DNA of 64,000 nucleotides, from contig NZ_SMTK01000003.1 of the NCBI RefSeq assembly GCF_004357995.1, forward strand, positions 372,001-436,000, read 5' to 3'. Of the stretch, positions 58,732-64,000 are shown piece after piece. Below the pieces are notes generated by a model. The model was given only the letters and a program-made list of their open reading frames with translations. It was not told the origin of the DNA and did not search any database. The DNA is from Arthrobacter crusticola. GTDB lineage: Bacteria > Actinomycetota > Actinomycetes > Actinomycetales > Micrococcaceae. The position numbers and the translations under genes were made by a program. Each line of letters starts with the position of its first letter. Positions within the stretch are counted from its first letter, which is position 1.

Positions 58732-59016
58732 ATGGAATTGCTGAGCGCCGACGTCATCGACCTGCAGGAGGCCGCAGAAGGCCGGGAGCAGGGCCGGGTG
58801 GTGAGCGGTCTTGAAGAACTGGAGGCGCTGCGGCTGCGGCAGGTACAGATCCTCCTCGATGCGCGCTTCGCCTGCGAACAGGCGGAGGCGAGCGGGAAGG
58901 ACGCCGGCCCGGGTACGGCCCAGAGCCGCTTGTGCGAAGCGGTGAGGGCGCTGGAGGAGGTCGACGACCTGTTGTTCAGTGTCAGGCTTGATCGCTCGGC
59001 CCCGCTCGCCGGCTAG
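58732..59016 (+). CDS. hypothetical small helical protein
   Basis: A 94-residue protein I cannot assign. It is rich in Glu, Leu, Arg and Ala (VIDLQEAAEGREQGRVVSGL, LRLRQVQILLDARFACEQAE) and should be largely helical, perhaps coiled coil. No cysteine pair, signal or membrane helix is present. ATG 58732 with GGAG nine bases before it is likely; GTG 58714 is possible. A strong hairpin follows the stop. Codon usage fits the genome, so I think it is a real gene. Confidence 0.6.
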   Translation: MELLSADVIDLQEAAEGREQGRVVSGLEELEALRLRQVQILLDARFACEQAEASGKDAGPGTAQSRLCEAVRALEEVDDLLFSVRLDRSAPLAG

Positions 59017-59034
59017 ACCGCCGGCCCACGACGT

Positions 59035-59071
59035 CGCTGCCGGGGCGCACCCGACCGTGCCCCCGGCAGCG
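59035..59071. terminator. hairpin between convergent genes
   Basis: CGCTGCCGGGG (59035-59045) and CCCCGGCAGCG (59061-59071) form a perfect 11-base stem with a 15-base loop, between the small helical gene and ynfA, which converge here. No T run, but position fits a bidirectional transcript end. Confidence 0.55.
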
Positions 59072-59121
59072 GCCCTTCCCGTGGCGCACCCGGGCGCCGC
59101 CCAGTCGAGCGCCCTCCGCCG

Positions 59122-59478
59122 CTAGGAGCCGGGAACCCGCGGTGCAAGCATAATGATGGCCACGCCGGCTAGGCACACGCCGGCCCCCAGGATGTCCCAC
59201 CGGTCCGGCCGGAAGCCGTCGAGCACGACGCCCCAGGCGAGCGAGCCCGCCACGAACACCCCGCCGTAGGCGGCCAGGATCCTCCCGAAATGGGGATCGG
59301 GCTGGAGGGTCGCAAGGAAGCCGTAGACGCCCAGCGCGATCAGGCCGAGACCGGCCCACCACCAGGGGCGGCCCTCACGGACCGCTTGCCACACCAGCCA
59401 GGCTCCGCCGATCTCGGCGACCGCGGCCAGGGCGAAGAGCACCACCACTTTCAGGATCATCTCCCCAGTCTCGACCAT
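59122..59478 (-). CDS. ynfA: YnfA family (UPF0060) membrane protein
   Basis: A 118-residue protein with four membrane helices: [60 protein letters not shown] and [46 protein letters not shown] (in part) and FRPDRWD are UPF0060 signatures. The family resembles small multidrug resistance proteins, but no transport role is firm. ATG 59478 is the likely start; ATG 59460 has GGGGAG directly touching it, too close to work. Confidence 0.88.
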   Translation of the reverse strand: MVETGEMILKVVVLFALAAVAEIGGAWLVWQAVREGRPWWWAGLGLIALGVYGFLATLQPDPHFGRILAAYGGVFVAGSLAWGVVLDGFRPDRWDILGAGVCLAGVAIIMLAPRVPGS

Positions 59479-59518
59479 TCCGTGGACCTGGGCGGATCCG
59501 GCCCTCAGGACGTGTCCG

Positions 59519-60268
59519 CTAGCGCTGCACCCGGGCGGACGGGGGAGAGGACTGGGCGGGGGGCGGTGCCAGGGACGTCCGGTGATCCCCGGCGCCTTCC
59601 GGTGCCGGGATGAGGAGCCTAACCCCAAGGTAGCCGAGGAGGGCGCCGGCGGCCTGCGCGGCGATGAACAGCGGCACCGACCCCGGGGCGATTCCGGCAA
59701 AGGTGTCGGTGAACATCCGGCCGATGGTGATGGCCGGATTCGCGAAGCTGGTGGAGCTGGTGAAGAAGTATGCCGAGCCGATGTAGGCGGCGGCGACGGC
59801 AGGGGCCAGATGAGCCCGTCCGGTGCGGGCCAGGGTGAAGACGGCAAGGACCAGGCCGGCCGTGGCGACGACCTCGGCGGCCAGGTGGCCGGGGGTGATC
59901 CGCCCGGTGCTGCTCCACGCCGCGGGCGGCAGGTCGAACAGGACGTTCGCGAGCACGCTGCCGGCGATGCATCCGGTGACCTGGGCCGCGATGTAGGGGG
60001 CCAGCTCGCGTCGGGGCCGAAGCCGGAAGGCGTAATCGGCGGTGGTGACGAGCGGGTTGAAGTGCGCCCCACTGATTGGCGCCAGGACGCTGATGAGCAC
60101 GAACAGCCCCAAAGCGGTGGCGAACGCGTTGATGAGCAACTGCAGGCCGGCGTCCTGGGACAGGTTTACCGCGGCGATGCCGGAGCCCACGACCATTGCC
60201 GTGAGCGCAGCCGATCCGATGAACTCCGCGCAGGCGCGGCGGAAAAGGGCGGAGGGGCGTGGGGTCAC
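59519..60268 (-). CDS. aquaporin/MIP family channel in arsenic cluster
   Basis: A 249-residue channel with six membrane helices and two half-helices: [14 protein letters not shown] as the first NPA-like box (NPL) and [12 protein letters not shown] as the second (NPA). The first box has Leu instead of Ala. The gene is divergent from the ArsR-ArsC fusion across a 29-base gap with an operator. In Sinorhizobium meliloti AqpS sits in an ars operon in place of a pump and lets arsenite flow out down its gradient; the same role is inferred here. The tail is Pro/Ser-rich. Confidence 0.85.
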   Translation of the reverse strand: MTPRPSALFRRACAEFIGSAALTAMVVGSGIAAVNLSQDAGLQLLINAFATALGLFVLISVLAPISGAHFNPLVTTADYAFRLRPRRELAPYIAAQVTGCIAGSVLANVLFDLPPAAWSSTGRITPGHLAAEVVATAGLVLAVFTLARTGRAHLAPAVAAAYIGSAYFFTSSTSFANPAITIGRMFTDTFAGIAPGSVPLFIAAQAAGALLGYLGVRLLIPAPEGAGDHRTSLAPPPAQSSPPSARVQR

Positions 60269-60282
60269 CGGCCCAGCATACG

Positions 60283-60300
60283 CATAGACTCTGATCTATG
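60283..60300. promoter_or_regulatory. ArsR-type operator CATAGA-N6-TCTATG
   Basis: Perfect 6-base arms at 60283-60288 and 60295-60300 overlap both the -10 box (TAGACT, 60285-60290) and the ATG (60298) of the ArsR-ArsC gene. A nearly identical copy is at 61211. Binding would block the promoter and probably the divergent aquaporin as well. Confidence 0.8.
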
Positions 60301-61215
60301 AGTATTTCGGACTCCACGGTCGAACTGAAACTGCTTGCCGATCCGACCCGTGCGCGGATCCTGTCGCTGATTCTCGATAGTTCCGGCGGTCGTCGCCTGG
60401 TGGGCAGCCTGGCGGCGGAACTGGGGCTGCGGCAGCCCACCGTGAGCTATCATGTCAAGGCGCTGCTGGCCGAGGGCCTGCTGCGGCGGGATCCGGAGGG
60501 ACGGCAGGTCTGGTATTCGATTCCCCCCGATCACGTGGACCGCATCGCAGAGATGCTTCAGGGGAAGCGGCCGGTGCCGGTGACCGACGCCGTGCTGCGT
60601 CGGATCGCGGCTGACCTCACCACCCGCTTCGCCGGCACCTTCGGTCCTGAAACCGTCGACCGCTACGTGCGGGAATGCCGCACGCTGCTGGCGGAGAGGG
60701 CCGGAGCCGCCCGCCACCTCCCCTCGCTCACCGCGCAGTTCGCCGCGGAGCGGCTGTCCGCCCTGGCGAAGGAGGGGCTGCCGCCTGCAGGCCGGGTGCC
60801 CGAAGTGCTGTTCGTCTGCGTGCAGAACGCCGGACGGTCCCAGCTGGCCGCAGGGATCCTGCGGCACCTCGCCGGGGACCGCGTACGCGTCCGGACCGCC
60901 GGATCCGCACCGGCCGATGCGGTGCGCTCGGTCATCGTGACCGCGCTTGACGAGATCGGTGTTTCTCTCGGCGGAGAGTTCCCAAAGCCGCTCACCGACG
61001 AGGTGGTGCGCGCTGCCGATGTCGTGGTCACCATGGGCTGCGGGGACGCCTGTCCGGTGTATCCGGGCCGCCGCTACCTCGACTGGGACCTCGATGACCC
61101 GGTGGGGCTGCCGCTGCCCCAGGTGAGGGGTATCCGCAACGACATCGAGGCCCGCGTGCGCGAACTGCTCGCCTCCCTGGTCGGGGATCCCGGGAATCCA
61201 CTCGCAAACCAATAG
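60298..61215 (+). CDS. ArsR-ArsC fusion: HTH regulator with arsenate reductase domain
   Basis: A 305-residue three-part protein. Residues 1-90 are an ArsR winged helix (LADPTRARILSLIL, GLRQPTVSYHVKALLAEGLL, RQVWYSIPPD). Residues about 112-158 look like the three-helix dimerisation segment found before actinobacterial ArsC. Residues 168-300 are an LMW-phosphatase-type reductase with VLFVCVQNAGRSQLAAGIL (Cys174, Arg180), TMGCGDACPVYPG and DWDLDDPVG. The HTH part has no cysteine and lacks the ELCVCDL metal site. The ATG has no ribosome site and stands seven bases after TAGACT: leaderless. It may reduce arsenate and regulate the cluster. Confidence 0.9.
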   Translation: MSISDSTVELKLLADPTRARILSLILDSSGGRRLVGSLAAELGLRQPTVSYHVKALLAEGLLRRDPEGRQVWYSIPPDHVDRIAEMLQGKRPVPVTDAVLRRIAADLTTRFAGTFGPETVDRYVRECRTLLAERAGAARHLPSLTAQFAAERLSALAKEGLPPAGRVPEVLFVCVQNAGRSQLAAGILRHLAGDRVRVRTAGSAPADAVRSVIVTALDEIGVSLGGEFPKPLTDEVVRAADVVVTMGCGDACPVYPGRRYLDWDLDDPVGLPLPQVRGIRNDIEARVRELLASLVGDPGNPLANQ

Positions 61216-61228
61216 ATTATCATCTATG
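61211..61228. promoter_or_regulatory. second ArsR-type operator AATAGA-N6-TCTATG
   Basis: ATAGA (61212-61216) and TCTAT (61223-61227) with a 6-base centre overlap the stop codon of the fusion gene and lie 28 bases before arsC. It matches the first operator at every arm base but one, so the arsC gene seems to have its own regulated promoter. Confidence 0.78.
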
Positions 61229-61255
61229 CTTTGAAAACGCACAGTAAGGAACCCC

Positions 61256-61669
61256 ATGAAACCCACGGTCCTCTTCGTCTGCATCCACAACGCAGGCCGG
61301 TCCCAGATGGCGGCCGGATACCTGCGGGAGCTCTCCGGCGGAGCCGTCGAGGTCCGTTCCGGTGGCTCCGAACCGGGCGATTCGATCAACCCCATCGCCG
61401 TCCAGGCGATGGCCGAAGAGGGAATCGACATCTCTGAAGCCGTTCCCCAGCTCATGACCACCGAGCAGGTCCAGGCCTCCGACGTCGTGATCACCATGGG
61501 CTGCGGGGACGTGTGCCCGGTCTTTCCCGGTAAGCGCTACGAGGACTGGGAGCTTGCCGATCCCAAGGGCCGGCCCCTTGAGGAAGTCCGTGCCATCCGC
61601 GATGACATCCGGTCCCGCGTCGAGAAACTGCTCGCCGGTCTGGTTCCGGCCGGCGTCCAGGAGGCATGA
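61256..61669 (+). CDS. arsC: arsenate reductase (LMW-PTPase fold, probably thiol/mycothiol-coupled)
   Basis: A 137-residue reductase converting arsenate to arsenite. The loop is VLFVCIHNAGRSQMAAGYL with Cys9 and Arg15; TMGCGDVCPVFPGKRYEDW and LADPKGRP follow, closely like the fusion's C-terminal domain. In Corynebacterium, enzymes of this type use mycothiol and mycoredoxin, likely here too. AAGGAACCCC precedes ATG 61256. No Acr3 or ArsB pump follows, which leaves the aquaporin as the only arsenite exit visible. Confidence 0.92.
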   Translation: MKPTVLFVCIHNAGRSQMAAGYLRELSGGAVEVRSGGSEPGDSINPIAVQAMAEEGIDISEAVPQLMTTEQVQASDVVITMGCGDVCPVFPGKRYEDWELADPKGRPLEEVRAIRDDIRSRVEKLLAGLVPAGVQEA

Positions 61670-61734
61670 CGCTTCCACACCTGTCCTGGGCATCGCACGG
61701 GGGTCCGAAGAGAGGGAGCGAACGCCAAAAGTGG

Positions 61735-62049
61735 TCAGTGGATGAGCTTGAGTCCGATGATGCCGCCGATGATCATCGCCAGGAAGACGATCTTCAGCAG
61801 TGACGCCGGTTCCGTGCCGGTGGCCATCGCGTAGATGATCGTGAGCGACGCGCCGATCCCCACCCACACGGCGTAGGACGTGCCTACCGGCAGCGTGCGC
61901 ATGGCATAGGCCAGGCCGGCCATGCTGGCAAGGATGGAGATGACGAAGACGATGGTCGGGCCCATCCGGCTCAGGCCGTCCGACTTGCCCAGCGCCGTCG
62001 CCCAGACCGCCTCAAGGACACCGGACACTACAAGCACGATCCACGCCAT
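61735..62049 (-). CDS. sugE: SMR-family guanidinium exporter (Gdx/SugE)
   Basis: A 104-residue four-helix exporter of the small multidrug resistance family. The essential Glu is residue 13 in VVSGVLEAVWATALGKSDG; GTSYAVWVGIGASLTIIYAM and the ending IIGLKLIH fit the SugE/Gdx branch rather than EmrE/QacE. These work as antiparallel dimers exchanging guanidinium for protons. The upstream leader carries a guanidine-III riboswitch (62061-62105), which decides the substrate. GGAGGAG immediately follows the riboswitch and serves as ribosome site. Confidence 0.95.
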   Translation of the reverse strand: MAWIVLVVSGVLEAVWATALGKSDGLSRMGPTIVFVISILASMAGLAYAMRTLPVGTSYAVWVGIGASLTIIYAMATGTEPASLLKIVFLAMIIGGIIGLKLIH

Positions 62050-62060
62050 GACAGACTCCT

Positions 62061-62105
62061 CCGGGCCGTCTTGTCGCACACCGGGTACGGCACCCATCGT
62101 CCGGG
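62061..62105 (-). promoter_or_regulatory. guanidine-III (ykkC-III) riboswitch controlling sugE
   Basis: Read on the minus strand, the leader contains, in order, CCGGACGA, GCCGTACCCGG and CGACAAGACGGC, separated by short variable loops. These are the conserved blocks of the guanidine-III class, whose pseudoknot (GCCGTACC pairing with the GACGGC strand) binds guanidinium. It ends right at the ribosome site of the SMR gene (ATG 62049), so ligand binding probably controls translation. Confidence 0.9.
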
Positions 62106-62306
62106 AACGCCCTGCTGGGCCGCTCCCTCCTATTTAGTCATGTCCGGGCCACAACCGCCAAGGCCCGCGGCGTCGCCGCCGGGGCCGGCCTGATCGTCGA
62201 AGGTGTTTGGGCGCCGCGGGTGGCTCCCCCACCGGCACTCCAGTCTTGGGGCGCGGCCGGTGCCGCCCGCGGGCGCATGAGCGGATCCGGACCCGATCCT
62301 TCAGCC

Positions 62307-62705
62307 CTACTTCGTGAGGTCCACGTGGGCGGCGATCTCCACCAGCTGGTCGGGAAGGGCCAGGGCGGTCACTCCCCAGGCATTGCTGGCGGGCCGGTGG
62401 TTCCCGAAATACTCCTTGTGGATCGGCCCGAAAGTGGCGAAGTTTTCGCGGAAGTCCCGCATGAAGATGTTCGTTTCGATGATCTGGTCGCGCCTGGCAT
62501 TAAAGTGCGCCAGCACGCGGTCGATGTTCTCGAACGTCGCCCGGACCTGCGCCCCGAAGTCCCCGACGTGGAGGAAATTGCCCTCCGGATCGTGGGAGAG
62601 CTGCCCGGATATCCTCAGGGTCGTCCCGACCCGCAGCCCCTGGCAGTACCCGACCGCGTCTTCCCAGGGGAGGCCGAAGTTGAAGACCGAATCCGTATTT
62701 TCCAT
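62307..62705 (-). CDS. RidA/YjgF-family protein lacking the deaminase arginine
   Basis: A 132-residue chorismate-mutase-like trimer protein. GLRVGTTLRISGQLSHDPEG, GDFGAQVRATFENIDRVLAH, IIETNIFMRDFREN and LALPDQLVEIAAHVDL match the family. The Arg that binds the imine substrate in true RidA normally follows PA in a PAR segment; here the sequence is RPASNAWGV, with Ser in its place, so imine deaminase activity is unlikely. The role is unknown. ATG 62705 follows GGGACACGAG; ATG 62717 upstream is possible. Confidence 0.83.
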   Translation of the reverse strand: MENTDSVFNFGLPWEDAVGYCQGLRVGTTLRISGQLSHDPEGNFLHVGDFGAQVRATFENIDRVLAHFNARRDQIIETNIFMRDFRENFATFGPIHKEYFGNHRPASNAWGVTALALPDQLVEIAAHVDLTK

Positions 62706-62908
62706 CTCGTGTCCCATCTGATCGTGAAGGTCAATGGGCGCGCCGATGGGTTGCCTCCGTCGGCACCCCATCCGGTCTCGGACGGGAGGTCAGGCTCCGT
62801 CCGATAACTTCACGATAGGCACGGCATCCGGGTCGGAGAAGGAATGTGACTCAGTTCGAGGAATGTGAAGGCAGGGGCCCGGCCCGGGCCCCTGCGGTGG
62901 GAGGTGCG

Positions 62909-63586
62909 TCAGTGCCCCCGGTCGATCCACTCCTGCAGGTGCGGGGCCTCCGCCCCGATGGTCGTTGAATCGCCGTGGCCGGTCAGCACCTCGGTGCCTT
63001 CCGGGAGGGTGAGCAGCCGGGTCCGGATCGACTCGATGATCGTGCCGAAGTCGCTGTAGGACCGCCCGGTGGCGCCCGGTCCGCCCGAGAAGAGCGTGTC
63101 TCCGGAGAAGACCACCCCGTCGGGTCCCAGGCCGGGGGCCCGGAAGCAGACCGACCCCGGGGAGTGTCCCGGCGTATGGATGGCGGTGAGTTCCACCCCG
63201 CCCACGGAAAACACGTTGCCGTCGGTGATCGCGGCGTCGGCGGCGGTGTCCGGGTGGACCTGCTCCCACAGCATCGTGTCGGCCGGGTGCAGGTGGACGG
63301 GCGCGCCCAGCCGCGCCGCAACGTCCCGGACGGCCCGGATGTGGTCGTCGTGGCCGTGGGTGAGCAGGACCGCCTTCACGGTGCGCCCGTCGACGGCGTC
63401 CACGACGGCCTGCGCGTCGTGGGCGGGGTCGATGACCACGCATTCCTTGTCATCACCGACGATCCACACGTTGTTGTCCACCTCCCACGTGCCGCCGTCG
63501 AGCGAGAAAGTTCCGGAGGTCACCAGGTGCTCGACGCGGACCCGGCCCGTGGCGTCGGTGCGCGGGGATGCCGCCCCGGCGCTCAC
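62909..63586 (-). CDS. MBL-fold hydrolase next to mscR (glyoxalase II-like)
   Basis: A 225-residue metallo-hydrolase. The motif [19 protein letters not shown] gives the HxHxDH site, with [35 protein letters not shown] and [11 protein letters not shown] completing the two-metal centre, as in glyoxalase II-like proteins. The start overlaps the mscR stop by four bases, so the pair is co-translated. MBL proteins beside S-(hydroxymethyl)mycothiol dehydrogenase are thought to hydrolyse the S-formylmycothiol formed from formaldehyde; this is inferred from the arrangement. Confidence 0.88.
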   Translation of the reverse strand: MSAGAASPRTDATGRVRVEHLVTSGTFSLDGGTWEVDNNVWIVGDDKECVVIDPAHDAQAVVDAVDGRTVKAVLLTHGHDDHIRAVRDVAARLGAPVHLHPADTMLWEQVHPDTAADAAITDGNVFSVGGVELTAIHTPGHSPGSVCFRAPGLGPDGVVFSGDTLFSGGPGATGRSYSDFGTIIESIRTRLLTLPEGTEVLTGHGDSTTIGAEAPHLQEWIDRGH

Positions 63587-64000
63587 CGGGCGGCTTCCGT
63601 CCGGGCCGCGGCAGCGGAGGCAGCCCGGCTGTCGGTGATTTCCACGACGGAGCGGAGCACCTTGCCGGCCTTCATCTTCTCGAAGGCGGGCTCCACGTCG
63701 CCGAGTCCGATCCGCTCCGAGACGAAGCCGTCGAGGTCCAGCCGGCCCAGCCGGTACTGGTCCACGAGCATGGGCAGGTCCCGGGAGGGCAGGGTGTCGC
63801 CGTACCAGGCCGACTTGATCGCGCCGCCGCGGCCGAAGACCTGGTCGAGCGGAATCTCCCAGGTGGTGCCGGGGGCGGGGACGCCCACGAGGACCAGCCT
63901 CCCGGCGAGGTCGCGCGCCTCGAAGGCCTGCCGGAAGGTCGCGGCGATCCCGACGGCGTCGATCACGACGTCGGCGCCGAAGCCGCCGGTGAGCTCCTGG
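63583..64000 (-). CDS. mscR: S-(hydroxymethyl)mycothiol dehydrogenase, C-terminal part (partial)
   Basis: The last 138 residues of a zinc-dependent alcohol dehydrogenase; the N-terminus lies past the window end. The visible part has [54 protein letters not shown] and [20 protein letters not shown], matching class III ADH-like mycothiol-dependent formaldehyde dehydrogenase. It should oxidise the mycothiol adduct of formaldehyde with NAD+. The Ala/Thr/Arg-rich C-terminal tail runs into the MBL gene by an ATGA overlap. Confidence 0.85.
   Translation of the reverse strand, partial: QELTGGFGADVVIDAVGIAATFRQAFEARDLAGRLVLVGVPAPGTTWEIPLDQVFGRGGAIKSAWYGDTLPSRDLPMLVDQYRLGRLDLDGFVSERIGLGDVEPAFEKMKAGKVLRSVVEITDSRAASAAAARTEAAR

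Noticed and set aside
59122-60072. Long N-terminal extension of YnfA into the aquaporin gene
   Set aside because: The extra part is Ser/Pro/Arg-rich and antisense-phase to the aquaporin; YnfA homology starts only near residue 6 of the 118-residue form.

Overview
The window is high-GC DNA (roughly 70% by eye) with the gene content of an actinobacterium, most likely a member of the Micrococcaceae close to Arthrobacter. The pointers are mycothiol-linked enzymes (a DinB/maleylpyruvate isomerase-like protein and the end of an S-(hydroxymethyl)mycothiol dehydrogenase), menaquinone synthesis, System II cytochrome c maturation, Rex, a BldC-like regulator, the tiny basic ribosomal protein bS22, and many apparently leaderless transcripts. 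I found no rRNA, tRNA, CRISPR array, insertion sequence, integrase or prophage. It reads as ordinary chromosome.

Layout. 0-12.5 kb: housekeeping and regulation (end of topA, proC, a two-gene K+ transporter, an AcuC-type deacetylase, ArsR and BldC-like regulators, bS22, a HAD phosphatase, a glutaredoxin-like protein, Rex, YceI, a histidine phosphatase). 12.5-16.8 kb: a cytochrome c biogenesis operon (TlpA-CcdA-ResB-CcsB) behind a BlaI/CopY-like palindrome and ended by a strong terminator. 17.8-20.9 kb: menB-menE-menA, with menC at 53.0 kb and a MenI-like thioesterase at 29.1 kb. 23.3-43.9 kb: the complete phenylacetate (PAA) catabolic pathway, dispersed among unrelated genes: thiolase-hydratase-dehydrogenase (paaJ, paaF, paaH), paaZ, paaI-paaK-paaR, and paaABCDE-paaG. 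44-48.4 kb: a branched-chain 2-oxoacid (or pyruvate) dehydrogenase E1alpha-E1beta-E2 operon with a divergent Lrp/AsnC regulator. 48.4-50.9 kb: a divergent NYN-LOTUS nuclease-like gene and AAA ATPase. 51-58.5 kb: an MBL hydrolase, PAP2 phosphatase, Asp/Glu racemase, a Tat-exported PhoX-type phosphatase, a flavodoxin-like reductase and a CHRD surface protein. 59-61.7 kb: YnfA and an arsenic island (aquaporin / ArsR-ArsC fusion / ArsC). 61.7-64 kb: a guanidine-III riboswitch with its SMR exporter, a RidA-like protein and a glyoxalase-II-like MBL protein next to mscR.

How the parts work together. PaaK activates phenylacetate, PaaABCDE epoxidises the ring, PaaG isomerises the epoxide to the oxepin, PaaZ opens and oxidises it, and PaaJ, PaaF and PaaH carry out the beta-oxidation steps to acetyl-CoA and succinyl-CoA. 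PaaI rescues dead-end CoA esters. A TetR-family PaaR lies in the cluster, and four promoter regions carry the same 8-2-8 palindrome, so the scattered units look like one regulon. In the arsenic island, two near-identical palindromes bracket the ArsR-ArsC fusion, and an aquaporin may be the arsenite exit. The best-supported regulatory discovery is the guanidine-III riboswitch, which identifies the SMR gene as a guanidinium exporter. The least understood unit is the NYN-LOTUS/AAA pair with its AT-rich, palindrome-bearing shared promoter region.
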